A stretch of DNA of 64,000 nucleotides from Cephalopachus bancanus (lineage: Eukaryota; Chordata; Mammalia; Primates; Tarsiidae). The notes beneath the pieces were generated by a model, which saw only the letters and a list, made by a program, of their open reading frames with translations, was not told the DNA's origin and ran no database searches. The translations under genes and the position numbers were made by a program. How positions within the stretch are numbered: the stretch's first letter is position 1; each line of letters opens with the position of its first letter. Below are positions 35,319 to 48,200 of the stretch, one piece after another. The stretch covers positions 496,001 through 560,000 of the forward strand of contig JAPVLO010000206.1 in NCBI GenBank assembly GCA_027257055.1. Reading direction: 5' to 3'.

Positions 35319-38300
35319 CTGAAAGAAAAAGAAAACAAAAATTAACCACAAACAGCAAAATACAGTTCAAAGTCTTTGTAGTCCAAAATGAAGTTCCTTC
35401 AAAGAACACTCTTATTGCATCAAGCTAAAACGACCATTTAAAAAAATTTTTTGAGTACCAGTGAAATGATTTAATTTTCAAGTCACATTGCATTTGATTC
35501 ACAAAACTATCTTAGTCAATAATATAATGGCCTGTCAAGTGACGCCTTATTGACTGTGTTCTTAGAGACAGGATAACACAGGTCACAAATAATAGAGTTC
35601 AAAAATGTTGTCCAACCCCCCCCATTATAGTTACCACAAGGACAGGATGAGCACAATGTAGAGCAGAGCAATTTAAATGGAAATGTATCAAACAGAGTTG
35701 CACTGTACTATGCAGCAGAGAGGTGACTTCGAAGAGGACCTTGAGATGGGGGTTAGACTAATGAGTCCCCACTCCCACCCTGTGCAAAGGATCAAGAAAT
35801 CTCGACAAAGGCTTCCACAAAGCTGGGTCAAGCTACGTTTGGAATACAGACTAGTGCTGGTTTTCTAACACTTAGAGAAATTCAAATCTCAGGTTGCCTC
35901 ATAGGTCATGGCAGATGCTTGCTTAACTGCCCTTGAAGTCAGAGGATTTAGAGCTTCCATAGCATCCCAAAGAATCTCATTGTATCAGAGAAAATATCAT
36001 TTGAAGTGATTTTTTAAATGTAAGTGTCCCATCCTGAGTGCTTTGTGAAAACTAATGACTACTTTAGAAAAATTGAAAGGCATTTTTGAATTACAAATTT
36101 TAGCAAGCGTTGTCACAAAACTTTGATTTTTAGTTGGATGCTTTCATATATACAAATGTCAGGTATTTTATTTTGGGAAAAAATATGTCTGCATTTATTA
36201 CAACGACAATATAACTTCTCTAAAGATACTTTCTGAAAGAACCAAATCTCCAAATGAAAAATAAGCCTGTAGGTTTTTAAATTTTATTGGTTTTTTTTTA
36301 ACAAAATCAACCTAAAGAAAAAATCCAATGTTTTCTTTCAACCTAAACAAAGTATTTAGGGGCCACTGGAATATGTTATAAGTGTAAAGACATACACACA
36401 AAAAATGTGAGTGTTCAGTCCTATCCTATGAATAAAATGAGATTTCTTGCCCTGTGTTGCCTTTAACTAAGCATAAACAAATTCCATAAGGTTGAAATCT
36501 TGCAATGCACATTCTCAGACTACAGTGGAATAAAAATAAATATCAACACCAACAAAATTTCCCCAAAGCCCACAAAGACATGGACATTAAACAGCATGAT
36601 GCTGAGTAACTACTGGGTCAATACTGAAATCAAAGCAGAAATTAAAAGATTCCTAAACACAAATGAAAATGAAGAAACATCTTATCAACTTCCAGGATGC
36701 CATGACATCAGTTCTAAGAGGGGAAATTATGTCTCACACTAATACCCAAACCAGGTAAAGATCCAGCAAAAAAAGAGAACTTCAGGCCAATATCCTACAA
36801 GCACACATCAAGAAAACGGAAAGATCACAAGTAGAGAGCCTAACAAATCACCTGAGGGAGCCAGAGAGAGAAGACCACCAAAACCCCAACTCTAACAGAA
36901 GAATCCAAATCACCAAAATAAGAGTGCAAATACAGGACACACAAGACAAAAATACCACAAAAATATCAACAAAACAAAAAACTGGTTTATTGAAAGAATT
37001 AACAAAATTGATGGACCCCTAGCCAGAATGACCAAGAAAAAGCCCAAATAAACACAATCAGAAATACAAAAGATCAAATCACAACTGACCACAAAGAAAT
37101 AACAAAAGATTATCAGAGATTACTATGTATACCGACAAGGAAATAAACTTGATAACCTAAATGAAACGGAGGACTTTCTAACATCACACAACCTCCCCAG
37201 GTTGAAACAAGGAGACACTGAGACACTAAATAGACAAATAACAACCCAGGAAATTGACTCTGTCATACAAAAACTACCTACAAAAAAAAAAAAGCCCTGG
37301 ATCAGATGGCTTTCCAGTGAAATTCTACAAAATGTACAAGGAGGAGCTGATACCAAAACCTACTGAAAATATTTCAGGCAATTGAGAAAGATGGAATTCT
37401 CTCCAAATCATTTTATGAAGCTAACATCACACTGATACCCAAACAGGGTAAAGATCCAACAAAAAAAGAGAACTTCAGGCGAATATCCTTGATGAACATA
37501 GATGCAAAAATCCTCAACAAGATTCTAGCAAATCAAATCCAAAAACACATCTCAAAAATCATCCACCATGACCAAATAAGCTTCATCCTCAGGATATAGG
37601 GCTGGTTCAACATTCACAAGATCATAAATGTAATTAAATACATCAACAAATGTAAAAACAGGAACCACAGGATTATATCATTAGGTGAGGAAAAAGCTTT
37701 TGATAAAATCCAGCATCCCTTCTTGATAAAAACCCTCAAGCACCTAAGTATAAAAGGAACATACCTCAAAATAGTAATTGCCATTTATGATAAACCTACA
37801 GCTAACATATTGCTAAATGGACAGAAACTGGAAACATTTCTCCTGAAAACTGGAACAAGACAAGTCTGCCCACTCTCACCCCTCTTGTTCAACATTGTAT
37901 TAGAAGCCCTAGCTAGGGCAATTAGAAGACAAGAGCAGGAAATCAGGGGTATCCAAATAAGAAAAGAGGAAGTCAAGTTATCCCTCTTTGCTGATGATAT
38001 GATCCTATACCTTGAAAATCCAAGAGAATCTGTCAAAAACCTGCTTGCCTGATAAAGGACTTTGGCAAAGTCTCAAGGTACAAAATAAATGTGCAAAAGA
38101 CAGTTTCACTCCTACACACCAACAACAAGCAGGCAGAGACCCAAATTAAAAGCATGATCCTATTCACAACAGCCACACAAAAAATGAAATACCTTGGCAT
38201 TTTCCTAACCAGAGAAGTGAAATACCTTTACAATTGGATCCTCAAAACACTGCTCAAAGAAATTCAAGAAGACACAAACAAATGAAAAAATATTCCATGC

Positions 38301-40085
38301 TCATGGATAGGAAGAATCAACATTGTTAAAGTGTCCATCCTACCAAAGGCAATCTACAGATTCTGTGAAATACTCATTAAGCTACCAACATCATTCTTCT
38401 CAGACCTGGAAATGACAATACAGAAATTCATATGGAAACATAAACGACCACAAATAGCCTTAGCAAAAGAAACAAAGCAGGAGATATCACACTTCCAGAC
38501 TTCAAACTTTACTATAAGGCTACAGTAATCAAAACAGCCTGGTATTGGTACAAGAACAGGCATGTAGACCAATGGAACAGGATAGAGATTCCAGAAGCAA
38601 AGCCTCAATTTCTCAACCAACTCATCTTTAACAAAGCCTCCAACAACAACCACTGGGGAAAGGAGAATCTATTCAGTAAATGGTGCTGGGAAAACTGGCT
38701 GAATACATGCAGAAGATTGAAACAGGACCCCTACCTATCACTGTACACAAAACTTAACTCTAAATGGATCAAAGACCTAAAGGTAAAACCTTAAACGATA
38801 AGAATCTTAGAAAACGCAGACACCCTTATAGAAACTGGAACTGGCAACCAATTCCTATTCAGAATCCTAAATGCCCATACCTTAAGAAATAAGATAGTCA
38901 AGTGGGACCTTATCAAACTAATGAGCTTCTGCAAAGCAAAAGAAATCATCAAGAGAGCAGGGAGACAGCTCACATAATGGGAAAAAATGTTTGTCAACTT
39001 TATTTGACAAAAGTCTAACATCCAGGATCTACAAGAAACTCAAACACACCGAAAGGAAAATAACAAACAGCCCCATTAAAAAGTGGGCAAAAGACATGAC
39101 TAGACACTTCTCAAAAGAAGATATATGGGCAGCCAACAGACACATGAAACAGTGCTCAGCCTCACTCATTATCAGAGAAATGCAAATCACAACCACACTG
39201 AGATACCACCTAACCCCTGTAAGAATGGCCATCATTAATAAAACAAATAACAGATGCTGGCAAGGACGTGAAGAAAAAGGAACACTTCTACACTGCTGGT
39301 GGGAATACAAATTAGTGCAACTGCTGTGGAAGACAGTGTGGTGATTTCTAAAAGAACTAGAAATTGACTTTCCATATGACCCAGCAATTCCCTTATTGGG
39401 AATATACCCAGAACTCAAATAATTCTACAGAAAAGATACCTGCACACGAATGTTTGTTGCAGCTCTATTCACAATAGCAAAAATATGGAACCGACCATGT
39501 TGCCCACTGAAGCTGGACTGGATTTTTAAAATGTGGTACATACACACAATGGAATATTATATAGCCATAAAGAAAGACAAACATATGGACTTCGCAGCAA
39601 CTTGGATGGATTGAGTCGATCATACTCAGTGATTTAACACAGAAACAAAGAAGAGAATACCGTATTGTCTCACTCATAAGCGGACCTTGAACAATTATAA
39701 TACTATAAGAAAAGGATTGGCAGTAGTGGGAAATTGTCAGGGGAAGCGGGGTGGGATAGGCAGTTGAGGAAAACTGCTAGGGGAGGGAGGGGCATACTTT
39801 ATCAACTAGGGTACCTGCATGATCAATGTTTGTATACCTAACCCTGAATTGTACCCCAAATCTTTATAATAAAAAAAAGAGGTTCGTGACCTGCCTGGGC
39901 AGCAAGACCTCATCTCTACAATAAATCAAAAAATCAGCCGGGCATGGTAGCGCATGCCTGTAATTCCAGCTACTTGGAAGGCTGAGGAGGAAGGATCGCC
40001 GGAGCCCAGCAAGTTGAGGTTGCGGTGGCCGGAAGCGGCCACTGCACTCCAGTCTGGGTGACAGAGTGAGACTCCAACTCAAAAA

Positions 40086-40123
<38 letters not shown>

Positions 40124-43100
40124 GAAATGTATACATTAAACAATATGAGAAGACTATTATTTAAATTTAAAATGGTTAAAAAATAACGATCAACCTAACA
40201 TATACACTTTTGGAGGGCCTAATGCTTTCATGTCTATATGACACTTCAAGAAACAACTGTTTCTCTCCATGACTTTTATCTTATTTTCTGCCTTCCTTCT
40301 TTTGTTCTTGGGCTTTGTTGGTTCCAATATTTCCTCCAAGCCCCATCTGTGAGTTGTGGCATAGCTTTCCACTCTCAATCCTTATCTGTCAACTTTTAAA
40401 TTAATAACACATCCTTAATTTATTCTATAACTAACTGTTGTCCACTTGTTATTTGTAAAACATGTCATAAATAAAAGTTTAATTTATGGCTTTTCTTACT
40501 ATTGTATGAGGTTCTTTGATGAACAGATGTCTTAAAATTTTAATGTAGATATATTTATCATTTATTTTTGGTTTATGCTTTGGTTCTTTTATTTTTTCTA
40601 AAATTTAAGAAGTCTTCCTTATAAGCTTTAATCTAGCTGGAGCTAATTTTTTATGAATAATGTAAGGAAGGGACCTAATTTCACATGTGTACCCAATTGC
40701 CCCAAAAGCATTTGTTGAAGAGTTCATCTTCCCCAGTGATGTGCTCTGCCTCTTCTGTCATACAATAAAATTCCAGAAATGAGCCAGGCACAGTGGCTCG
40801 TGGCTGTAATCCCAGCACTTTGGGAGGCCAAGACGAGAGGATTGCCTCAGTCCAGGATTTTGAAACCAGCCTGGACAACAAGGTGAGACCTCGTCTCCAC
40901 AATAAATAAAAAAATTAGCTGAGTGTGGTGACGGATGCCTGTAGTCTCAGCTACTTGGATGGCTGAGGCAGAAAGATCACCAGAGCCCAGTAAATTGAGG
41001 TTGCAGTAGCGGTAGTGTGATTGTGCCACTACACTCCAGTTTGAATGACAGAGACTTCAAATCAAAAAGAACTTTTGAGTAATGATTGGGTTTGCTGGTG
41101 CCAGTTGCATAACATATTAAATATATAATTAAGTTCCCATATATACATCTTGATCTTTAGGAATGAATTGGCCATTCCTGGTTCTTTGCTTTGATTACAA
41201 TTCATGTAAATCAATAGATGATTTGAGAGTTCATCCCTATCCATTAACAAGATATCACTCTCCAATTATTCCCCAATATCTTTTTATAAAATTTTATAGT
41301 TTTTTCTCAAGGGTCACATATATCTTTGGCTTAATGTTTTTGTTAGGTTTTTTTGATTAATCTCAATGTGCAAAAATGAAACTAGCTTTTATTTAGCTAT
41401 TGCTCTTATAGCCACCAGCATTTCCAAGTCCTTATTTATTTTATCATTTGAGTATGTTACTTTGAATTTTTTATATAAATAATTGTATCATCTTTGATTT
41501 ATAAATGCTACTTTCTTTGCAATCCTTATATCTAGTTTAAAGAAAATATTTTTATGTATTTTTATTATAGAGTTTTGATCTCTTTATTAGGTAAGAAGAT
41601 TTTCCTTTTCCTTCTATTCCTAGTTTTCTAGATTTTTTTTTTTAACCTACAAATGAGTGTTGAGCTTTATCAGATGCTTTCTCTGTACCTGGTGAGATGA
41701 TCATACGGAGTTTTTCCTATAATTTATGAGGCTAATTATCTCAGTAGTTGTTTTTGCTTTGTTTTGTTTGTTATAAGCCAAGTTTGCTTATCTTGGGATA
41801 AATTTCTGGGATAAAGCCAATTTTGATCAGGATGTTATGCTTTCTAAAAGTTTGTTATTGAATTTGTCAAAATTTTGTCTGCAACTTTTTAAAATCTATG
41901 TTTATGAGTGAGGGTCTGTCCATATTTTTTTCCTGTATAGTCATTGTCTAACTTTAATTTAAAGTCACAATTACCTGCTTAATCATTTTGGAGAATACTT
42001 CTTCCTTTTTAATTAATCAGAAAAACTTTTTAGACACATTTGAAATAATCTGTTTCTTGAAACTTTAATAGAACATTCTTGTAATATGCCTAGACCTTGT
42101 TTTTATTGTATGGATAGACAGTAACAAATTAATCTTTATAGCATTTGCATCTTTTTTCATTTCTATCAATAATGTGCAAAGTACCTGTTTTCCCACAGCC
42201 TTGCCAACAGAATATTTAGGCAATTTTGGGGTTTATTGCCAAATAATAGATGGAAAATGGTATTTTAGTTCTTTATTTGCATTTCTTTTAATAAGAAAAA
42301 TTCGAGTTTCTTAATTTCAAAAAGTATATTCTTTATTTCATTTTATCTTTTTGTTCTTTTTCAAGTCCTCTTTAATGTCTCTTGTTTTTTTGCTCATTAT
42401 TGCAACTCTAATCTTTCCTTCTTTTTTTTTTGAGACAAGGTCTCAGTCTGTCATCCAGGCTGGAGTGCAGTGATGTGATTTGATTATAGCTCACTCCAGC
42501 CAGCCTTGAACTTCTGGGCTCAATCCATTCTCCCAAGTAGCTAGGGCTACAGTCATATGCCACCACACACCCAACTAATGCAATTTTTATTTCATCAAGT
42601 ATTTTAAATTTAGCATCTAATCATTTTAGCATATCAAATCATTTGACTGTAAATCTCCTTGTGACTGTGATGTTGAATCACAACCACTTGTTTCCTTGTG
42701 TCTGCAGTAAGTTCCAGTTATTGTTTTACGCCTGGGATGTATCAGTAAACAGAACAATGTAAAGGCCCTGCTCTTGGGGAATATAGGATGTACATTACAA
42801 GGAGAGAGACTAAGAGTAAGTAATCAACAAAACATACAAGTAAACTATATTAGAAAAGTATGTTAGAAGTTGAAGAGTGCTATGGAAAAAGGAAGGCAAG
42901 CTCAGAAAGGGGGTTGCAAAGGTCAGCATGAGGGCACAGGTAGCAGTCTTACCTAGGATGCCCAAGGTAACTCACTGAGGTGGTTGAATTCAGGAATATG
43001 AGAGAGAACATACCATATGGATATTTTTGGTGAAGAGTGTGGAGGGAGCAACCAGTGGTTGAAGTTTACAAAGAACAGCAAGAAAGCTGGTACAGCTGAA

Positions 43101-45209
43101 GAGCAGTGAGGAAAGACGGCTAAGATGGGGTCTGGGACAGGCAACACCTGGTAGGCTGCTGCCAGGACTTTGGCTTTGACTCCAAGTTTTTTGGAGAGTG
43201 ATGGGAGCCATTGGAGGATTTGGAGGAGAGACAGGATCTGACTTCTGTCACTCTTGTATTTGAGAATAAACTCTAAGTAAGTAAGTGTGAAAGCAAGGAA
43301 ACTGTCTAGGAGACTCCTGCAAGAATCTGGATGACAATTAGAGGCTGAAAGCAGCATGATGGCGGTGAGTGTGGGAAGAAGCTGTTGGATTAGATATGTC
43401 TGGATGAAAGAGTGAAGAGGATTTGCTGATGGGAGAGAATTGTGAAGAAACAGGAAAATATGCAGCTAGAGCATTGAAGCAAGGGGATCAAAGGCTGAAT
43501 TTTAGACATGTTAAGGATGAAATGTCTATTATGCATTCAAGTAGAGATGTTGTTGGACAACAGAGTATGCAGTATGGAGTTTGGAGGGAGAAGTCTAGGC
43601 TGGAAATAGAAATGTGGGAGTAATAAGTATATAGGTGGTATTTAATTTCATAAGAATGAATGAGGCCATTGAAGTATTAAGTGACTGTAATATTCAGAAA
43701 ATGATCCAGGGTGAATCCCCGAGGCATTCCAGTGTTGAGAGGACAGGTGGGTGTGAGGAATTCAGCAAAGAAGAATGAAAAGGGGGTCACCACTGGATTA
43801 TATGGAAACCCAAGTGGGTATAGTGTTCCAGAAGCCAAGTAAAAAAACAGTTTCAAAGAAGGAGTGATCCATCATGACAAATGACACTGGTAAGTCAAAA
43901 GATGAAGACTGAGAAAAAAATCAATGGCTATTGCAATGTGGACATTGCTAATGACCATGGATTTTTTTTTTTTGACTGCTAGATTCTAAAACCTGATTAG
44001 AGTGGGTTTAAGAAAAAAAATGGAACAAAGAAATTAGAGACAGCAAGGATAGACAACTTTTGGAGTTTTACTCTAAAGAGGAACAAAGAAATAGGGAAGA
44101 AGCAAGAGGGAAAGGTCGTATCAGCAGAATTTATATTGCCTTATATAGTAGACTAATGGGAATTTCCTAGTTGAGATGGAACATTCAGCAATTCAGAAAA
44201 GAGAGGAGAGTATTCGTAGAACAAAGTTCCCCAGTGGGTGGAGGAGATGGAATCATCAGGAAAGCAAGCCTAGAAGTGCAGGCATCTGGAGGTCAATAAA
44301 GAGGGCAGCGTGAGCCTGAGGAAATTCTCACTTTTCTGTCATTATTTCTTTCAAGTAAGGGAAGCACCAATAACCACTTTAGATACAGATGTGCCCATCC
44401 TACTAAAAATTTCACTCAGTCATCCTCGTTATGACATCATGAAAAAGCGATAGTCCTCGCTTTGATCCACAAGGAGTCTAAGCAGAGGTTTGCAGCTCAT
44501 TACTAAGGCCTACCAATAGTCATGGGTGAACCAGGTTGCCAACTCCTCATTTCATTAGCAGAAGCCTAAGTGGTATCCATTTCCACTCTCCCATCCTCTT
44601 CCCCTCAACCCCAGGTATTTTTCTAGGAACTTTATAAGGTTAAGGAGTTGTTAAGTAGAGGAGACATGATAAATGTACGGAGTTTCCAAGTACTACCAAA
44701 ATCTGAATTCCAATCGTGCTTCCCAAGTAAGTTATATGAACGTGGATAATGTCTTCACTCACCGTGCCCCACTTTCCACACAACTCCTACTCACATGCTG
44801 TTATGAATTAGTCAGGAATGCATATATTGCACCACACAAAGATACTGTACTCTGATTATTTTCTCTCTCTCTTCCATGTTGTCCCTGTCCCTATCCTGAA
44901 TGCCACAGCAAAATAAAGGAACATGCACTATGGATAAACAGACACATCCAGGATACATTCTCTGCAAATTTGCTATGTTCAATTATCTTAAATATGTGTG
45001 TGTTTAGAAAATCCATTCATCAATTTTAAATACGAGATATCTTTCAAGGAAACATGCATATATGACTTCTAGCAGATTGACTTCTCAAAAATGTCCCTCG
45101 AGTATTTATTAAAGGGAGATCTCTGGAGTTTCCAGATAACCAAGCCCTTGATTATTTTGTTATACTTTTACCAGTTTAAAGATTTCTATCTGATGTGGAT
45201 AGATAGATG

Positions 45210-45269
<60 letters not shown>

Positions 45270-48200
45270 TACTTATGCACTTGGGCTTCAACTAAACAGG
45301 TTTTAAACCTACTGTAGTTAGTGTTGATTCTGTGCACATTACAAACCTCACAATCCCATACACAAAACACAGTAAGCACATATTACAATATGTTGCAAGG
45401 TTTTCTTCACAGAAATATGTAAGGACATTTCGTTTTTAAAAAGTACCCTTGCTGTAGGAATTTTTAAAAACCATTTTTAGTGAAAAATTAACTACTGGTT
45501 TCTTTGATGTGCAAGTTTCACTGAAAGAAAATGTTACTAGAGAATGCTTATTATTTTTATAACTATATTTCACTTTAAATTTTTCTGAAAAAAATAATTT
45601 GTTTGTTTTTGTTGTAGGTCTAGGCAAGGGGTGATAGAAAGTCTTGAAGTCTAGGCACTCACATTGAGAACACAGGGCAGGTGTCATTTTTTTATTGTGA
45701 CTGGCTACAGCAGAAATCAGGACTTTCTCTCAGAAGCTATCGTAGAATTTACAGTAATCACCCTGGCTGACTGCCCATCACACAGCTGAACAGCACACCA
45801 AAAAAATTAAATCAACAATTATCTGGGGAGAAAGCCACAACATGTATTTAAAACTCTCATTGTTTTTATTCTTCAACTTTGAAAGATGATTTTTTTTAAG
45901 AGAAAAGGAAAAACTCACCCAGCTGTTACCACTATTCATATTCCAATAGCCTCCAGACTGCTCAGGGCCACCTGGTTGACTTTTGCCTTGGAGTCGGTCC
46001 AGAAAAGCATTATTTACCCTTTAAAACAATGAAAAATGTGTGTAAAGTAGAAAGCTTGCTGCAGGGGTAAGAGATTTTTGAGAACCTAATATGCTGTATG
46101 AACTGACTGTGGGGACTGCTTCAGCTTAAAATAAATCTATAGAAACTTCTTTTCACATTAACACGTGACATGTTATTTACAGCTCTTTACAGGAGCTAGT
46201 GCCAGTCTTGGCTCAGAACAAAGGGGGCACAAATTCTTAACTTCAGAGTTTCACCTCTGTTACTTTCTACCAGTTCAGCAAGACCCTTGCTCACCCAAGC
46301 AACTACACTCCTCAAGGAATACCAGGCATGAACCCCAGAGGCTGAGGAAAGATGGAAGCTTCAGCAAGAACCAAAACATGAAGAAGAATCAAAAATAGCT
46401 CTGTTGTGCTATTGCTGCACAACAGATGTCCTTTCCATATACCCTGTACCCCACTGTCACTTAACCCCTTAAGTGAAAAGTAGAACTGAAAACTAGCAGG
46501 ATTATATTCTATTTCTGGAGCTGGTAGTTTTGCGGACTTTTAGGTGTTGCATATTACACTTTTTAAAATTTAAAATAATAAATCAAAGGTACAATCAAGA
46601 CTTAGTTGTCCATGTATGACTGAGTAGAGTAAGGGACTTGGAAGCTAGAGGAACAACATTGCAACAGGTACATTATGATATCCACAGATATCTGAAACAC
46701 GATGAAACACAAGGCCTGGTACAGAGCAGCCGCTCAGTGTACGTTCACAGGAGGAAGGGAACCAGCCATGTGAGTTTCTAGTTCAGTCATGAACATGGCG
46801 AGTGGCAATACATTATGACTGTGAGAAACTTGGGAACTTTGAAGACAGTAACGGCTAGCTGGCAAAGTCAAGGGTTGGGGTCATTTTGTTTATCTGTGCT
46901 TGCCCAGTGCTAGCTGTTTCTCAACAACTTTACATTATACCAGCTATTGTAAAGTTTATTTCCCTCTTAAGGTAAAATCTACCTAAGTGTCATATCCTGG
47001 CCAATCTGGTTCACTGTGGAGCTCAATGTTTAGGTCATCTTTTCTTTTCTTTCTTTCTTTCTTTTTTTTTTTTTAGACAGGGTCTCGCTCTGTCATCTAG
47101 GCTGGAGTACATTGGCACAATCTTGTCTCATTGCAGCCTTGACCTTCTGGGCTCAAGTGATCTTTGATCTTCCCAGCTTAGCTTCCCTAGTAGCTGGGAT
47201 TGCAGATATGCCCTACCATGCTCAGTTACTTTTTTAAAAATAAAATTTTTGTAGAGACAAGGGTCTCAGTATGCTTGCCAGGCTGATGTCAAACTCCCAG
47301 TCTCAAGTGAATATCCTGCCTCCATCTCCTAAAGTGCTGGTATTATAGGCATAAGCCACTACACCCAGCCTTAAGTCACTTTTTCTCAATCTCTCATCAT
47401 GCAGATGGAATAGAATCTTATTAAGCTGGCGACTTGCCTATTAAGGAAGAGGAAACTGACCCTGATTCCCCTTAAACAACACAACCAATGGTATCCTGGA
47501 CTGCCCACATGCCTGGGGCTGTTCTTGTCTAGTCTTTGTATCAGTAACAAAGATGGACTTTCCCTTAGCACTCCCCACCCTACATCCAAACAGCTAGAAG
47601 TCTTGTTTGGTTCTACTTCCTAAACACATCTTGAATTTATCCATATCTTTTCATGGACACCATTCTAGTTCAAACTACCCTCATCTCTTACCGAACTAGT
47701 GCTTTCGCTTTCATCCTCTGTAATCCATTCACCACACAACAATCTTACTAAATTATACAAGAGATCAATGCCCTCCTTTTGCTTAAAACCATCCTAAGAC
47801 TTCCCATCGGTCTAAGAAGGAAATCTAATCTTGCAGAATCTTGTGCAGTCTCTCTCCTGCCTACCTTTCCTATTCTTGTTATTATCTTCCTCACCCACCA
47901 TAATCTAACCATTTGGGACTCCAGAAGTCCAAACTCATTCCAACATCCTATGATATGGTCCTCACAGTACATATCATTGTCTGAAATAATCTTGCTTTTT
48001 AATTGTTGACCTCTATTTCTTTCCTCCAGACTATACTGTTCATATGGTCAGGGATCTCTTCTGCCTTGTTTACCCCAATTCCCAGTGTCTAGACAAAGCT
48101 TTTACAGTGTGCTCTGATAATGTAATTACTGAATTAAAGAATCTTCCTGACACATGGTCCCCACCTTTGAAAACATCATGGGTGTTGAGTATAGACTGCA

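Noticed and set aside
35126..35338. 70-residue minus-strand frame over the EPSTI1 terminal exon start
   Set aside because: It begins in the intron pyrimidine tract and results from the broken long-isoform frame; not supported as a protein on its own.
37723..38052. RT-like frame with FADD motif
   Set aside because: Part of the broken L1 at 36475-39876; no full ORF2.
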